This document shows, one piece after another, positions 1 to 8,684 of a stretch of DNA of 21,566 bases. Origin of the DNA: Purshia tridentata (taxonomy: Eukaryota; Streptophyta; Magnoliopsida; Rosales; Rosaceae). Position 1 is the first letter of the stretch; the number at the start of each line of letters is the position of its first letter. The stretch covers positions 1-21,566 of the forward strand of contig QANT01000739.1 in assembly GCA_003254885.1 (NCBI GenBank). The letters are read 5' to 3'. The notes beneath the pieces were generated by a model. It saw nothing but the letters and a program-made list of their open reading frames with translations. It had not been told where the DNA came from and did not search any database. The position numbers were made by a program, and so were the translations under genes.

Positions 1-349
1 GGGCGACGAACACATTTCGTCGCCCAAAGTCACAAACCGTCGCCCAAAGTTCAATTATTAAATTATGGGCGACGAAACATTATTTGTCGCCGAAAATTTC
101 GTCCCCCCAAACACTTTGGGCGACGGCAAAAATTATTCCGTCGCCCAAAATTCAGTTCCTCGTTTAGGTTAGGGCGACAACATTAATTCGTCGCCCAAAA
201 TGTCTAGGGCGACGATTATTTTTTATTCGTCGCCCAAACTACTTTGAGCGGCTAGAAAATTCGCCGCCCAAAATTAAGATTGTTCATCGCCCAAATACTC
301 TCAGGCGACGAAAAGTTGCTCGTCGCCCAAACTCTTTCTTCTTGTAGTG
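1..349. mobile_element. Terminal segment of a CACTA (En/Spm) DNA transposon
   Basis: The stretch ends in CTTGTAGTG; read on the other strand this begins CACTACAAG, the classic CACTA terminus, so the element boundary is placed at 349. The 349 bp are packed with GGGCGACGA and its complement TCGTCGCCC, mostly as close inverted pairs with short AT-rich spacers (for example 1-10 with 16-25, 118-126 with 138-146, 207-214 with 226-235, 303-311 with 320-328). In CACTA elements the subterminal regions hold repeated short motifs bound by the element's own DNA-binding protein, and that is the likely role here. The three bases after the end, GCT at 350-352, would be one copy of the usual 3-bp target duplication. 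The other end lies outside the window, so this cannot be verified, nor can it be told whether the element is autonomous. No coding sequence is visible in this part. Confidence 0.85.
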
Positions 350-355
350 GCTATA

Positions 356-493
356 AAGGAGTATCACGGTAGTCACGGAACTCGTGAGACCGACTTTGCT
401 GAAGGATCATTTCCTATGAATACCACCCTAGAGATCACTTATTTCAACCTTCTGGACACTCCAAGAACTGAAAACTCGAGAACATGGATATGA
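356..493 (+). other. Possible 3' coding tail of a disrupted gene (45 codons)
   Basis: From just after the CACTA boundary, one plus-strand frame stays open for 45 codons and stops at TGA (491-493). The composition is more protein-like than the surrounding AT-rich DNA: charged and polar residues (HGSHGTRETDFAEGSF at the start, LLDTPRTENSRTW near the end), and no methionine near its left edge. The frame also reads leftward into the CACTA end, so the open stretch could be the last exon of a host or transposon gene interrupted by that insertion. I do not recognise the family. An open run of this length can also arise by chance. Confidence 0.2.
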
Positions 494-743
494 TTGGCGC
501 TTGTACCATATTTATTTTATTCTTTGAAAAATGATTCATATTCGGATTATTTTGGAGATTTATGTTTTGTATTATTATTTTGGAAATTTCATTATGTTTG
601 AATATTATTTAATTCAATAAAGTTATTCATTTTAATACTTGTGATCCACTGAATTAAATTTATGAATACGCATGTCATATGAGGAAGTTTGTTGTATGGT
701 TGATAGTGCTACTATGCACACTATACTCCGGGATCGGAAGTAG

Positions 744-795
744 TTTTTAAACTTATTGCCTACTCGTATTTTTCAAACTTATTGCCTACTCATAC
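744..795. repeat. Two-copy 26-bp tandem repeat
   Basis: The core AAACTTATTGCCTACTC occurs at 749 and again at 775, a period of 26 bp. The copies differ slightly (CGTA versus CATA at the end). It sits just before the start of the first LTR. No function is evident. Confidence 0.7.
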
Positions 796-1447
796 CTCTG
801 TGACAACCATACTGTGAGACCCCATACTTTTCTAGTAATCTACTTTCCGCTTACATTAGAATTTTTTTTAGGAACTACTAACTAAGGCTTGACGTCATTA
901 TCGTTGAGCTTAATTTGTTGCGAATAACGACATTTGGTTCGTTGAATTTGAAGTTAGAATGATTTAAGTGATGAATTTTCCAAGATGGATAATTATTTTG
1001 GGTCATTAATTATTTGATTTTTTAGAATTTAATCTAGGTGAAGTTGGATTTTTCATAAAAATTTCAGAAGTCAAATTGTTGTTTGGAGGCCATAGATAAA
1101 TAGTATTCAGTCTCACGAGTTAGTAGAACTTTTCATGGAATTATTTGAGGACCCGAGCAATGTTTGGTGAATTTTTTAAGTTGGAGAAAATAGAAAAAAG
1201 AAGAAGGAAATGACGTGACAGCTTACATGGTAGCTAGCAACACGTGTCACACGCTGATGCATCAGTAAGCGCTGACTAGGATGGGCGCACAGAATTGATA
1301 TGGACTGCACCTCACTTGATCATTCACCATTGTTTTAATCTTAGCCCTTAAATTTCATTAAGGAGCCTTCTAATCTTAGCCCTTCATTTTTGCATGCAAC
1401 TCATCCCACATTGAAAACTTACACCTTCCTTCCCACCTCTAAAAGCT

Positions 1448-1455
1448 TATAAATA
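1448..1455 (+). promoter_or_regulatory. TATA box, upstream copy of the duplicated LTR promoter
   Basis: TATAAATA in the context AAGCTTATAAATAGAAGAG. It is in the first 262-bp unit. Initiation would be expected roughly 30 bp downstream, in the CCTCCTCATTTTCACTTGGA stretch. Confidence 0.6.
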
Positions 1456-1709
1456 GAAGAGTCCCCTCCTCATTTTCACTTGGACCTTTTAGTGTAAGTT
1501 GCCACGTATCACACGCTGATGCATCAGCAAGCGCTGACTAGGATGGGCGCATAAAATTGATATGGACTGCACCTCACTTGATCATTCACCATTGTTTTAA
1601 TCTTAGCCCTTAAATTTCATCAAAGAGCCTTCTAATCTTGGCCCTTCATTTTTGCATAAAACTTATCCCACATTGAAAACTTACACCTTCCTTCCCACCT
1701 CTAAAAGCT

Positions 1710-1717
1710 TATAAATA
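1710..1717 (+). promoter_or_regulatory. TATA box, downstream copy of the duplicated LTR promoter
   Basis: Identical TATAAATA exactly 262 bp after the first one. The pyrimidine-rich leader (AAGTTCTTTCTCTCCC, about 1779-1794) follows only this copy, so this is the better candidate for the functional start of the retroelement transcript. Confidence 0.65.
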
Positions 1718-3912
1718 GAAGAGTTCCCTTCTCATTTTCACTTGCACCTCTTAGTGTAAGTTGAAAGCTCCTCACTCTAAGTTCTTTCTCTCCCTGAAAT
1801 TCTTCTTAAGGGAATCCTTCCTTTTGTGAAAGAAACCCGACGGAGCAAGCTCCAATCTTTTTTGGAGAGACTTCATAGTTCAAAATTTTTGTTTATTTTT
1901 TGTTAGGTTATTAATTATCCCATAAAGGTGGTGATTAATTTCTCTAGTCAAAAATAGTCTTTTTCCACAGCAAAGCCCTGCCCAACTTTCGTCACGCTGA
2001 AGTGAGTCTTTGGGTAAGACTTGAAAGTTTGGTTTAGTTGTTAAGTTTAATTTAGTTACTTATTAGGGTTTAATTTTGTTGTTTTAGCAATTTTTTTGTG
2101 GAGATTAAGCAAAAGAGGTCTTCAACCGAGTAAGTAAATCTCCTCCATCTCTTTAAGGTTTTTATGCATAATTAATTAGCTAGGTTGGATTATTAATTAA
2201 AGTAAATAATCATGTTTAAAGTAGGATTTAAATTGTATAGTTTAATTGATTAGATGGGATTAAATAAAATCAATTAATTATGTAATTATAGAATTGCTAT
2301 AACCTAAAGATGTAAGAAGCATGCAAACTAAGTTAGAATTATTTTCTTTGCTTGCTTAATCAGTTAGACTTGTTTATTTGTTAATCAATCAACCTAATAA
2401 TGTTTTGAGGCCACCCAATTAAAGTAATTGAATGAAATGATATCGAGATCAATCCTGGCTGTTGTTGCTATTGCCGGCTTAAGAAACACTAAGATTGATT
2501 CCCCTAGTCTCTCCCGCACTGACCTGATCATGATTGTTTGGACCTTAAGTGGTTAACCTCTAGACTTAAAATAAAATTTGGCCTAAGTAAAATCCTTAAG
2601 TCTTGAAAATATAGAGACTTGATCTTAGTAGACAAGTTTCTGGGATTTTCTGGGAAGACATAACCGAAAGGTAAGGCCAAGCGGAAACTTTGCCGAAGTT
2701 CTCTCAAACTTACTTTTACTAAAGTTGGATTTCTGTTGGATTGATTTGGATTTTCAGTTTTCCTAGAGAAGGATTTAAGGACTTTGGTGTTGTGGAAGTA
2801 TAAAAAGGTTAATCTTGGACACTAGGCAGGGGGATTCTCACACCCTGACAGTTGGGCTATTTTTATGCATGTATTATGATATTAAATATTGTTGCTTGCG
2901 AACCCCGCTTTATTTTTGTATGTTATATTGCATGGTTTTTGGTTGTTATTGATGATCTGAGAGTAAAGGGTCACGTTGACAATGACCTTGGGTTTCGATC
3001 CCCTAAATGTCCGGAAGGGGTATGTACGGACAAGTTAGTCAATTTGTCCTTTTAGGGAGGCTAGCTTAAGGGGTACTACCGTGGTAATGGAAACTCTCGC
3101 TACATTATCTTGATTTGCGCCTGGTAAGTGTAGTTGGCCATTCTTGATCAATCATCAATTAATGATAATTGGAATCCCTAAAACGTTTTGAGAAAATTGT
3201 ATACATATCAACAAAGGTTTCCTGGATTTTAACGATTAAATTTTGATATTGGTTTTTGTTTGGTGAAATCTTTTCAACTGTTTTCGATACTGGTCGATTA
3301 TACCTATTAAATATTTTGACCTACTATTTTGAAACACAGCTAGGGTCTCTCGAGGAAAAGCGATGAACATTTGTGATGCCTACCCCCTACTACATTCTTT
3401 TGCATATCCGATTCTAGTTGACAATTTCGATTAGTTGGTTGGGTGAGGCACTTGAATATCTTGCTGGACATCTTAAGCTCTTTCCCATTTTTCAAGTCTG
3501 TTGCTTTGTTGAACTCTCTTATTTATCAGCGAACTATCTTTCTATTTCATTTCGAATTTTCGGAATAGCTTTTGCGTAGTTGGTTGGTATACACTTTCAG
3601 ATTGTTACTCAAGCATGATTTCTTTGAAAGTCATGTTGTTTTTAAGGGTATTTTTGTAAAATTTCTTACTCGCTTTGGTTGGCTTTATTTAAAATACATT
3701 TTGAAGTTATTTTAAAATGATTTCCGCTACACACTTTTCTTTCTGATCCAACCCATCTTCTCTCAAACAAGCTTTACGTTTATTTAATTCTAGAATGGTG
3801 TTGCTAGGACTTGGTGACACATTCTAGGATTAGCTAGTCGGCGTGACGGCTATCAAGTGCCCCAAAAAGTGTCATTTCTTCCAGGCCCTGTTTTGAGACA
3901 TGAGAGTTAAAG

Positions 3913-3924
3913 TGGTATCAGAGC
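3913..3924 (+). other. Primer-binding site for initiator methionine tRNA
   Basis: TGGTATCAGAGC is the standard plant retrotransposon primer-binding site, complementary to the 3' end of initiator tRNA-Met, where reverse transcription starts. It lies 12 bp after the CA at 3900, a somewhat wide but acceptable spacing, and fixes the orientation of the element as plus. Confidence 0.93.
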
Positions 3925-3954
3925 AAAATCTTTAAACAAATTGATTTTTCAAAA

Positions 3955-4119
3955 GTGATTTTCAAAACGAATTTGGGAAAAGTCATTTTGTGAAAATACC
4001 AACCTTGAAACTCTTTTAAATGATTTTTCAAAATGAATTTCAAAATGTTTTTCACAACTGGTTTTCAAAATGAATTTTGAAAAGTCCTTTTTGTGAAAAC
4101 TACCAACTTTGAAACTCTT
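3955..4119 (+). repeat. Imperfect 104-bp direct repeat in the retrotransposon leader
   Basis: The block ending in TACCAACCTTGAAACTCTT at 3997-4015 recurs 104 bp later as TACCAACTTTGAAACTCTT at 4101-4119. Each is preceded by AAAGTC..TTTTGTGAAAA and by runs of TTTTCAAAA. It lies between the primer-binding site and gag, in the untranslated leader where packaging signals are expected. Whether the duplication matters is unknown. Confidence 0.7.
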
Positions 4120-4220
4120 CTGTTTCTTTTTAGTCTTCATTGAAAGTCTTGTTCAAGTTCTCAATTCTGCTTGAATGTTTGCTAAAAGACTTGTAAATTC
4201 TTTCAGTTCTATCGAGCAAG

Positions 4221-4790
4221 ATGCCGCCCTGAACCGTCAACCCTCATGTTCACCAAACTACTAATAATCAATTTGATCCTTAACAGATGGCAGTCTTCAT
4301 GTAGGCATTCCTAAATGCATAGTCTCAGATTACGCCGGTTGAGAAAGGAGAGAAACGAAGGAGAGACTAAACGATTTTCTCCAAACTAAACCCTTGAAGT
4401 TTAACGGTAGCTCTGAAGTGAGTTTGGCTAAATCATGGCTCCAACACATTGTGAAGAAGCTCAATGCAATTCACACACTGCCGGAGTTGAGAGTGTGGTT
4501 AGCAACCCACATATTGGAAGAAGATGCAGATGCTTGGTGGAACACCAATACTTCAGTGACGGTTGTTGAAGTAATGGGGTGGAATGACTTTCAACGTCAT
4601 TTCAACAATCCCTACTTCCCAAAGCCTATAAGAATTGGAAAAGCTAAGGAATTTCTAGAATTGGAACAAGGTAATTTGACCATAGCAGAATATGTGTCAA
4701 ATTGACAGAGTTGGGAAGGTTTGCACCCTCGATCATGAATGATGAGGAGTTGAAGATGTCTCATTTTCTGCAAGGACTAAAGAACGGTAT
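4221..4790 (+). pseudogene. gag: Decayed, truncated gag of a Ty3/gypsy retrotransposon
   Basis: Gag is the capsid protein that packages the retroelement RNA. The likely start ATG at 4221 opens with Met-Pro-Pro, but that frame is broken by stops at codons 4 (TGA 4230), 21 (TAA 4281), 28 (TAG 4302) and 34 (TAG 4320). All four could derive from CGA, CAA or CAG by C-to-T change. The frame then shifts before about 4364, and 4364-4702 reads as a clear retrotransposon gag domain (PF03732-like), with RLNDFLQTKP, RVWLATHILEEDADAWW, a W-DF-R-F-YFP block, and KAKEFLELEQG-T--EY. A second one-base shift near 4699-4701 moves the continuation (TELGRFAP, then a LK-SHFLQGLK block) into another frame. The gene ends at 4790, where another LTR begins, so capsid C-terminus, zinc knuckle, protease and pol are absent. 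No product is possible from this copy. Confidence 0.88.
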
Positions 4791-5124
4791 TGTAACACCC
4801 CGCACTTTTCAAAGTGGTTTTGAAACACTTTTTAAAGATTTTCGAGATTTTAATTTGGAAAGTAAAACGTTTTGGAGGTTTTCAAATTTTAAAGTTTGAC
4901 TTTTAAAAGGGGGAAAAAGTTGACTTTTTGTTCTGGAGGTCTTTTCGTGTTGACCTTGGGTCCGTTAGGAAGGTCTCGTCCTCACGAGTTCGTAGACACG
5001 TAGCACGCGTCGAAGTTAAAATTTTGGTAGATAGGGATCCCGTAAAAACTTCTTTCGAGGGAGCTACGGTTTGAAAGTTACGGATGTGTGAAGAGAAGGA
5101 CACATTGGTAATTTTGAAAAAGGT

Positions 5125-5199
5125 GTTTTTTAAAAGCCCAAAAACCCAGATTTTTCACACTTTCTCTCTCCTCTCTCCCGCAACCTTCTCTCTCTCGCG
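5125..5199 (+). promoter_or_regulatory. Probable LTR core promoter and pyrimidine-rich initiator
   Basis: A TATA-like TTTTTTAAAAGCCC at about 5126-5139 lies some 30 bp before a CT-rich run (TTTCTCTCTCCTCTCTCCCG and following) that leads into the GC-rich leader. This order is common in chromovirus LTRs, where transcription starts in or just before the CT tract. The TATA is not canonical. Confidence 0.4.
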
Positions 5200-6306
5200 A
5201 CACCCATTTCAGCCGTGACTTTCGCCGGCGCGTGGGGGCGCGTCCGGCGGCGGCTGAAGTCGATCCTTGTCTTCCCGTGCTCGCCGGCTCCTCCTCTTCC
5301 TTCCCATGGTGGCGGCTCGCCGTGTTTTAGCTCGGAAAGTGGAGATTCAAATCGTGTACAGTCGGCGTCAGCGGCGATCTCGCCCTTTCCGGCGACGACG
5401 AGGCTCAGTGACCGCCCAGATCTTCTCTACGCATCGAGCTCAGCTTGTTGGTGGGTTCGATTGAACCTTTGGACCGCCGTGGACGGCGGATCGGCGTTGG
5501 GGGTGCCGCCGGCTTTTCCGGCGAGTTTCGTCAATTTTCGGCCACTTTTGGCCGTCGACCCAGGTTCGAGAATCGATCCCCTCGATCTCCTCTACGTGCC
5601 TGTGTAATTTGTTTCAGCTAAACTTGACTTTGACTTTTGGCAGGTTGACCGCCGTTGACTAGCCGTTGACCGTCGTGGGACCCGCCGCGTGTGGGGGTTC
5701 CAGTGACCGTTCAGTAGTTTTTGGCCTCGGGCCAACCACCCGAGCCTGTGGGTGAGCTTTCGAACTTTTCGAGTGTTTTTCCGAGGGTCGGGCAGCCACC
5801 GTGTGTGGTGGTTCCCGCTCGTTTTGTTGGTTTGTTGACTTGTTTGTGAATTTGGTGGTTGTCTGGTCTTAACAGGTGTGCTCGGCTCGGGAATTGTGTT
5901 TCCGATGCCGTTGTGCTGCCGGATTTTGGAATCCGTGCAAAGGAGCCACAAAGGGCACGAAGGGTAGTTCAGTCTTTTTGTGCGGAAAACAGTGAGTGAA
6001 CTTAAGATCAAGTTAATTTCAGTTCAGTTAATTTTCTGGTCCAGTTAAGTGCTTGCCTTGTTTGCTTTGTGTGATTGGTTGTTGTTTGCTAGTTAAGAGG
6101 GCTACGGAAATTAGGATTGCAGAGCTCGAGGTGTTAATGGTTATTTGAGGTTAAAGGCTTAAGTATGAGATTGGAGTATCAGTGTGTATTAATTGAGGAT
6201 TAAGTTGGATTCTAAATAAGGATCAGTAGTTATTATTCGAGGATTAGTGGATTCCAGTTGGAGGATCTAGTTGGATCCCAAGTAAGGATCTCGTGGATGG
6301 TTTTGA

Positions 6307-6428
6307 GGTTATTTCAGTTTAGAGGTTAAATTGAGGAAAATTGAGGTATTACAGTTTGGCACAGTGGAAGGTTATTTCAGTTTAGAGGTGGAATTGAGGA
6401 TAACTAGAAGTATTACAGTTTGGCACAG
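6307..6428 (+). repeat. Two-copy 63-bp tandem repeat in the LTR
   Basis: GGTTATTTCAGTTTAGAGGT starts at 6307 and at 6370; both copies end in TATTACAGTTTGGCACAG. The copies differ mainly in the middle (AAATTGAGGAAAATTGAGG versus GAATTGAGGATAACTAGAA). It lies in the AT-rich 3' half of the LTR. Confidence 0.8.
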
Positions 6429-6593
6429 AGAATTGATTGGCTAGAGGATTTGGTAATCAGGCTAAGATTTGTGTTTGTGACTTGAGGCTTGATTCTGTTT
6501 TGAGACTTAAGATGGATTATGATCTGATTATTTTATTAAATTACTAATTTGAGGTTTATAGTAGATTTCACTCATACGAGCTCTAGTGAGCTT

Positions 6594-6617
6594 ACCGGGT
6601 TTGTGTGTAAACCCGGT
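6594..6617 (+). repeat. Perfect 9-bp stem hairpin in the LTR
   Basis: ACCGGGTTT, six bases GTGTGT, then AAACCCGGT. The position near the 3' part of the LTR would place it in the R/U5 part of the RNA, where hairpins can affect 3'-end formation. An undetermined base (N, 6619) follows the stem. Confidence 0.8.
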
Positions 6618-7285
6618 GNTGTGGTTGGGTGCAGGGTTGTTTTTGCAGGTGAGCAAGCTGAGGAGGCAGTGGAGAGAAGACGAGGCAGCGGAACCAACAG
6701 CAGTTTTAGAAAACTTATTTTACAGTTACCAGCAGCAGTTTCTGAAAGTTATTTACAGTTTGAATTTTATGTAAAAGTTTTACAGCTTATTTTTATAAAT
6801 GTGTTTTGTAAAGTTACAGTTATTTCAGTAAATTATTTTATTATTCATGGCTCACAGTTTCAGGAAAAAGGGCCCACAGGAAACAGTTGGCAGTTTTCAG
6901 CAGTTTAGGCACGTGCCCGAGGGTCGGGGCGTGTCACTGCCAGAGAAACTGATGTATGGGTCTCTCTATGTCTGAAAAAGAATAAGAGAGAAAATCACGA
7001 AGAGGTGAAGGAGAATTGGAGAAAGCGACACTGACAGGAGAGAGAGGAGATTGACAGAGAAGAAAAAGTAAAATTATAATGTAGATCGGGTAAACTAAAA
7101 TGTGGGCCAGAAGAAAATGAAGTGAACCCACTAGAAAAAGCCCAGTCAAAAAGATGGACTATATAGTCAGAGGGTAACCCAGAATTGATGTATCAGTAAT
7201 TATCTAAAAAAAATGTGTATAAATATAATAGCAATTAATAAATTAAATTTAGACAGGGGCTTTAAAATGGGCTAAATTATTAACT

Positions 7286-7310
7286 TTGGGCTACAATACT
7301 TGTAGCCCAA
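7286..7310. repeat. Perfect 11-bp stem hairpin with 3-base loop
   Basis: TTGGGCTACAA, loop TAC, TTGTAGCCCAA. It is an isolated tight palindrome in AT-rich DNA, possibly the core of an old foldback element, but no longer inverted repeat surrounds it. Confidence 0.85.
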
Positions 7311-7453
7311 TTAAATAGGTGTTTTAAATAAGTGAAACCCAACTAAATGAAAAAAAAAAAACAAAAAAAGAAGAAGAAGTGTTTGATGTCTAAATACATA
7401 GAATGCAACTTTCTACACTTAGATACTTTTAGATGGCTTAGCTTCTCATTGGT

Positions 7454-7479
7454 TGTGTGTGTGTGTGTGTGTGTGTGTG
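7454..7479. repeat. (TG)13 microsatellite
   Basis: An uninterrupted run of 13 TG units. It creates meaningless open frames on both strands (Val-Cys and Thr-His runs). Confidence 0.95.
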
Positions 7480-7487
7480 AGCTTGTG

Positions 7488-7610
7488 AATGGTGAGGATT
7501 GTTTTAAGAAAGGTGAGTCATTACTAGAATCTTTGCTCAATGGTGAGGACTAGTTTTAGAGGGGTGAGTCACCACTGGAATATTGATTAGGAAAGTGAGT
7601 CACCACCTTA
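7488..7610 (+). repeat. 51-bp tandem repeats upstream of a TATA box
   Basis: GGTGAGGA at 7491 and at 7542 begin two copies of a 51-bp unit that also contains GTTTTA and GGTGAGTCA with ACT-GAAT. A partial third copy (AAGTGAGTCACCACC) follows. The array lies about 75-190 bp upstream of the TATA box at 7683, a position expected of enhancer-like repeats in an LTR U3. Confidence 0.7.
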
Positions 7611-7682
7611 GATAATGATTAGCCATAACAATGGCATAACTAGAGGAGCCAACTAAATGGTTACTTGAACTAAGAAGTTGGC

Positions 7683-7690
7683 TATAAATA
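7683..7690 (+). promoter_or_regulatory. TATA box of an unassigned plus-strand promoter
   Basis: TATAAATA in GGCTATAAATAGGAAGG, followed by a purine-rich tract from about 7730. The arrangement resembles an LTR or gene promoter, but no coding region follows. Confidence 0.5.
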
Positions 7691-8313
7691 GGAAGGTTTG
7701 TGTGAGTTATGAGCACTCTTAAGTAACTAATGAAAAAGAAAGAAGGACAGAGAAAGAAAGAGAGAAGTGAGAGAGAAATAGAGAAAGGGGTAGAGAATGA
7801 GGGAGGAAAACTTAAGAAGATTGGAGTTAAATTTTAAACTTCATTCTTCTTAGTTGTTTAAACTTTACTTAAACTAACATTTTTTAGTTATCTGTGGTTT
7901 TCTTTACTGTAGGAACTCACAGGTGTTAGCCTCTATAGAACTCAAGAGGTTAGAAATAAAGGTGAACTTAAGGACTCCATGGAAACATATATGGGCGTCC
8001 TTATCAAAATTTCTACGCAAATGTTGTTTTATAATCTTGTTTACATGCCTTTGTTTTAGGGTGTAAAACTAAAAAATTAAGTCATGTATCATCTTATTAT
8101 AGTCCTAGGAACATGTTTTGTGGTTTAAAATTGAAAGAAAATTCAAAAGCAAGAAACTTGAAAAATTTAGAAATTTTTCCAAAAAATTTGTAGTTTCATA
8201 TGGCCTCCTTTCGAGGCTTATAACTAGCTTTCTAATAGTTCATTTTGCATGATCTTTATATGGTTGTAAAGATGGTGTTGAAGGTTTTATTATATAATAT
8301 ATATAAGCCCATT

Positions 8314-8684
8314 TCGTCAAGGTATACCTAAGATGAGGTATAATTTATAGGATCCACTTTGCATTGTAATTTGATAATCCAAACCGTCTAATTTCTAAGT
8401 ATCAATACAAAAATCATCCTTGCATAAAATTAGACAAATTAGAAATCATTTAGACATCTAATTGTGTTAAAATAAATAGATGAATATAATGATTCCGTGA
8501 ACAATTGAAATGATGACTTTTTAATCAAATAGTTAAACGATTTTTAATATGTCTAATTTTTTTGTAAGAATGATCCTTGTATAGAGGCTTATAGAATAGA
8601 CCGTTTTGATCATTGAATTACAATGCTTAGTGAGTCCCACAAACCATACCTCATCATGTTTAAGATGAAGTATATCTCAATGGA
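8314..8684. mobile_element. MITE-like foldback element with long imperfect inverted arms
   Basis: The left arm (about 8319-8455) and right arm (about 8530-8680) are imperfect reverse complements: ATGAGGTATAATTTATAGGA at 8333 pairs with the region ending TACCTCAT at 8654, and GCATTGTAAT at 8361 pairs with ATTACAATGC at 8618. Further inward, AATCATCCTTGCATAAAATTAGAC pairs with GTCTAATTTTTTTGTAAGAATGATC in shortened form. The arms are about 140 bp and join with little unique centre. No open frame is present, so this is a non-autonomous element. Target duplications are not clear and the superfamily is not assigned. Confidence 0.7.

Larger units (their letters stand above)
350..812. other. Unassigned DNA between the CACTA end and the first LTR
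   Basis: This AT-rich stretch separates two mobile elements. It contains a 45-codon open stretch at its left end and a two-copy 26-bp tandem repeat near its right end, both listed separately. I see no terminal inverted repeat, LTR edge or RNA gene in it. It may be part of an older element or of a host locus into which the CACTA element inserted. Confidence 0.5.
1241..1764 (+). repeat. 262-bp tandem duplication of the LTR promoter region
   Basis: Copy A (1241-1502) and copy B (1503-1764) are near-identical and follow each other directly at a period of 262 bp. Each contains the palindrome TGATGCATCA (1255-1264 and 1517-1526), the run AAGCGCTGACTAGGATGGGC, and a TATA box followed by AGTGTAAGTT. 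Copy A starts with a perfect G-box CACGTG that is mutated to CACGTA in copy B. The unit spans what should be the U3 enhancer and core promoter, so the LTR carries two promoters in series. Confidence 0.9.
813..3900 (+). mobile_element. 5' LTR of a Ty3/gypsy-like retrotransposon
   Basis: The left edge TGTGAGACCCC aligns well with the left edge of the LTR at 4791 (TGTAACACCCC), both continuing into ACTTTTC about two bases later. The right edge TTTTGAGACA ends in CA and lies 12 bp before a perfect methionine-tRNA primer-binding site, so this is a 5' LTR in plus orientation. It is long (about 3.09 kb, of which 262 bp is an internal tandem duplication) and carries two TATA boxes. No long coding region was found inside; an open stretch at 2852-3055 is judged spurious. 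The matching 3' LTR is not in the window because the element is cut at 4790. The right edge is firmer than the left one; an alternative left edge is TGTGACAACC at about 799. Confidence 0.75.
4791..6936 (+). mobile_element. Isolated gypsy-type LTR inserted in gag, without matching target duplication
   Basis: The LTR begins TGTAACACCCCGCACTTTTC and ends GGGTCGGGGCGTGTCA, edges characteristic of Del/Tekay-like chromovirus LTRs. Its layout fits: about 370 bp of AT-rich U3, a pyrimidine-rich stretch (5157-5199), a GC-rich leader (about 5210-5980), then AT-rich DNA with short repeats and a hairpin. No primer-binding site follows 6936 and no polypurine tract precedes 4791, so it is not flanked by its own internal region and looks like a solo LTR. 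The five bases before it (GGTAT) do not match those after it (CTGCC). Open stretches inside it (5215-5607, 5592-6011, 6549-6908) look like by-products of GC-rich or low-complexity leader sequence rather than genes. One base at 6619 is N. Confidence 0.85.
6937..8313. other. Unassigned stretch between the solo LTR and the MITE
   Basis: No protein gene is recognisable. On the minus strand the first 200 bp are pyrimidine-rich and have a palindromic TATA-like GACTATATAGTC around 7154, giving it the look of a promoter and leader cut by the LTR. On the plus strand there is an A-rich tract (7349-7377), a TG microsatellite, short tandem repeats, a TATA box and then a purine-rich leader (about 7730-7830), which resembles the U3/R part of another LTR. 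I could not find its edges. The rest, to 8313, is AT-rich with no clear signal. Confidence 0.5.

Noticed and set aside
2852-3055. 67-residue plus-strand open frame starting with a hydrophobic stretch
   Set aside because: It lies within the first LTR, with no conserved block and no splice or promoter context.
5215-5607. 130-residue Pro/Ser/Arg-rich open frame in GC-rich DNA
   Set aside because: It lies in the GC-rich leader of an LTR, where stop codons are rare by composition. It has no domain and overlaps other open frames.
5592-6011. 139-residue minus-strand open frame
   Set aside because: It lies inside the same LTR, antisense to its transcript. The basic, low-complexity composition has no recognisable motif.
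7343-7553. Overlapping open frames on both strands with poly-Lys/Phe and Cys-Val/Thr-His runs
   Set aside because: These are produced by the A-rich tract and the TG microsatellite.
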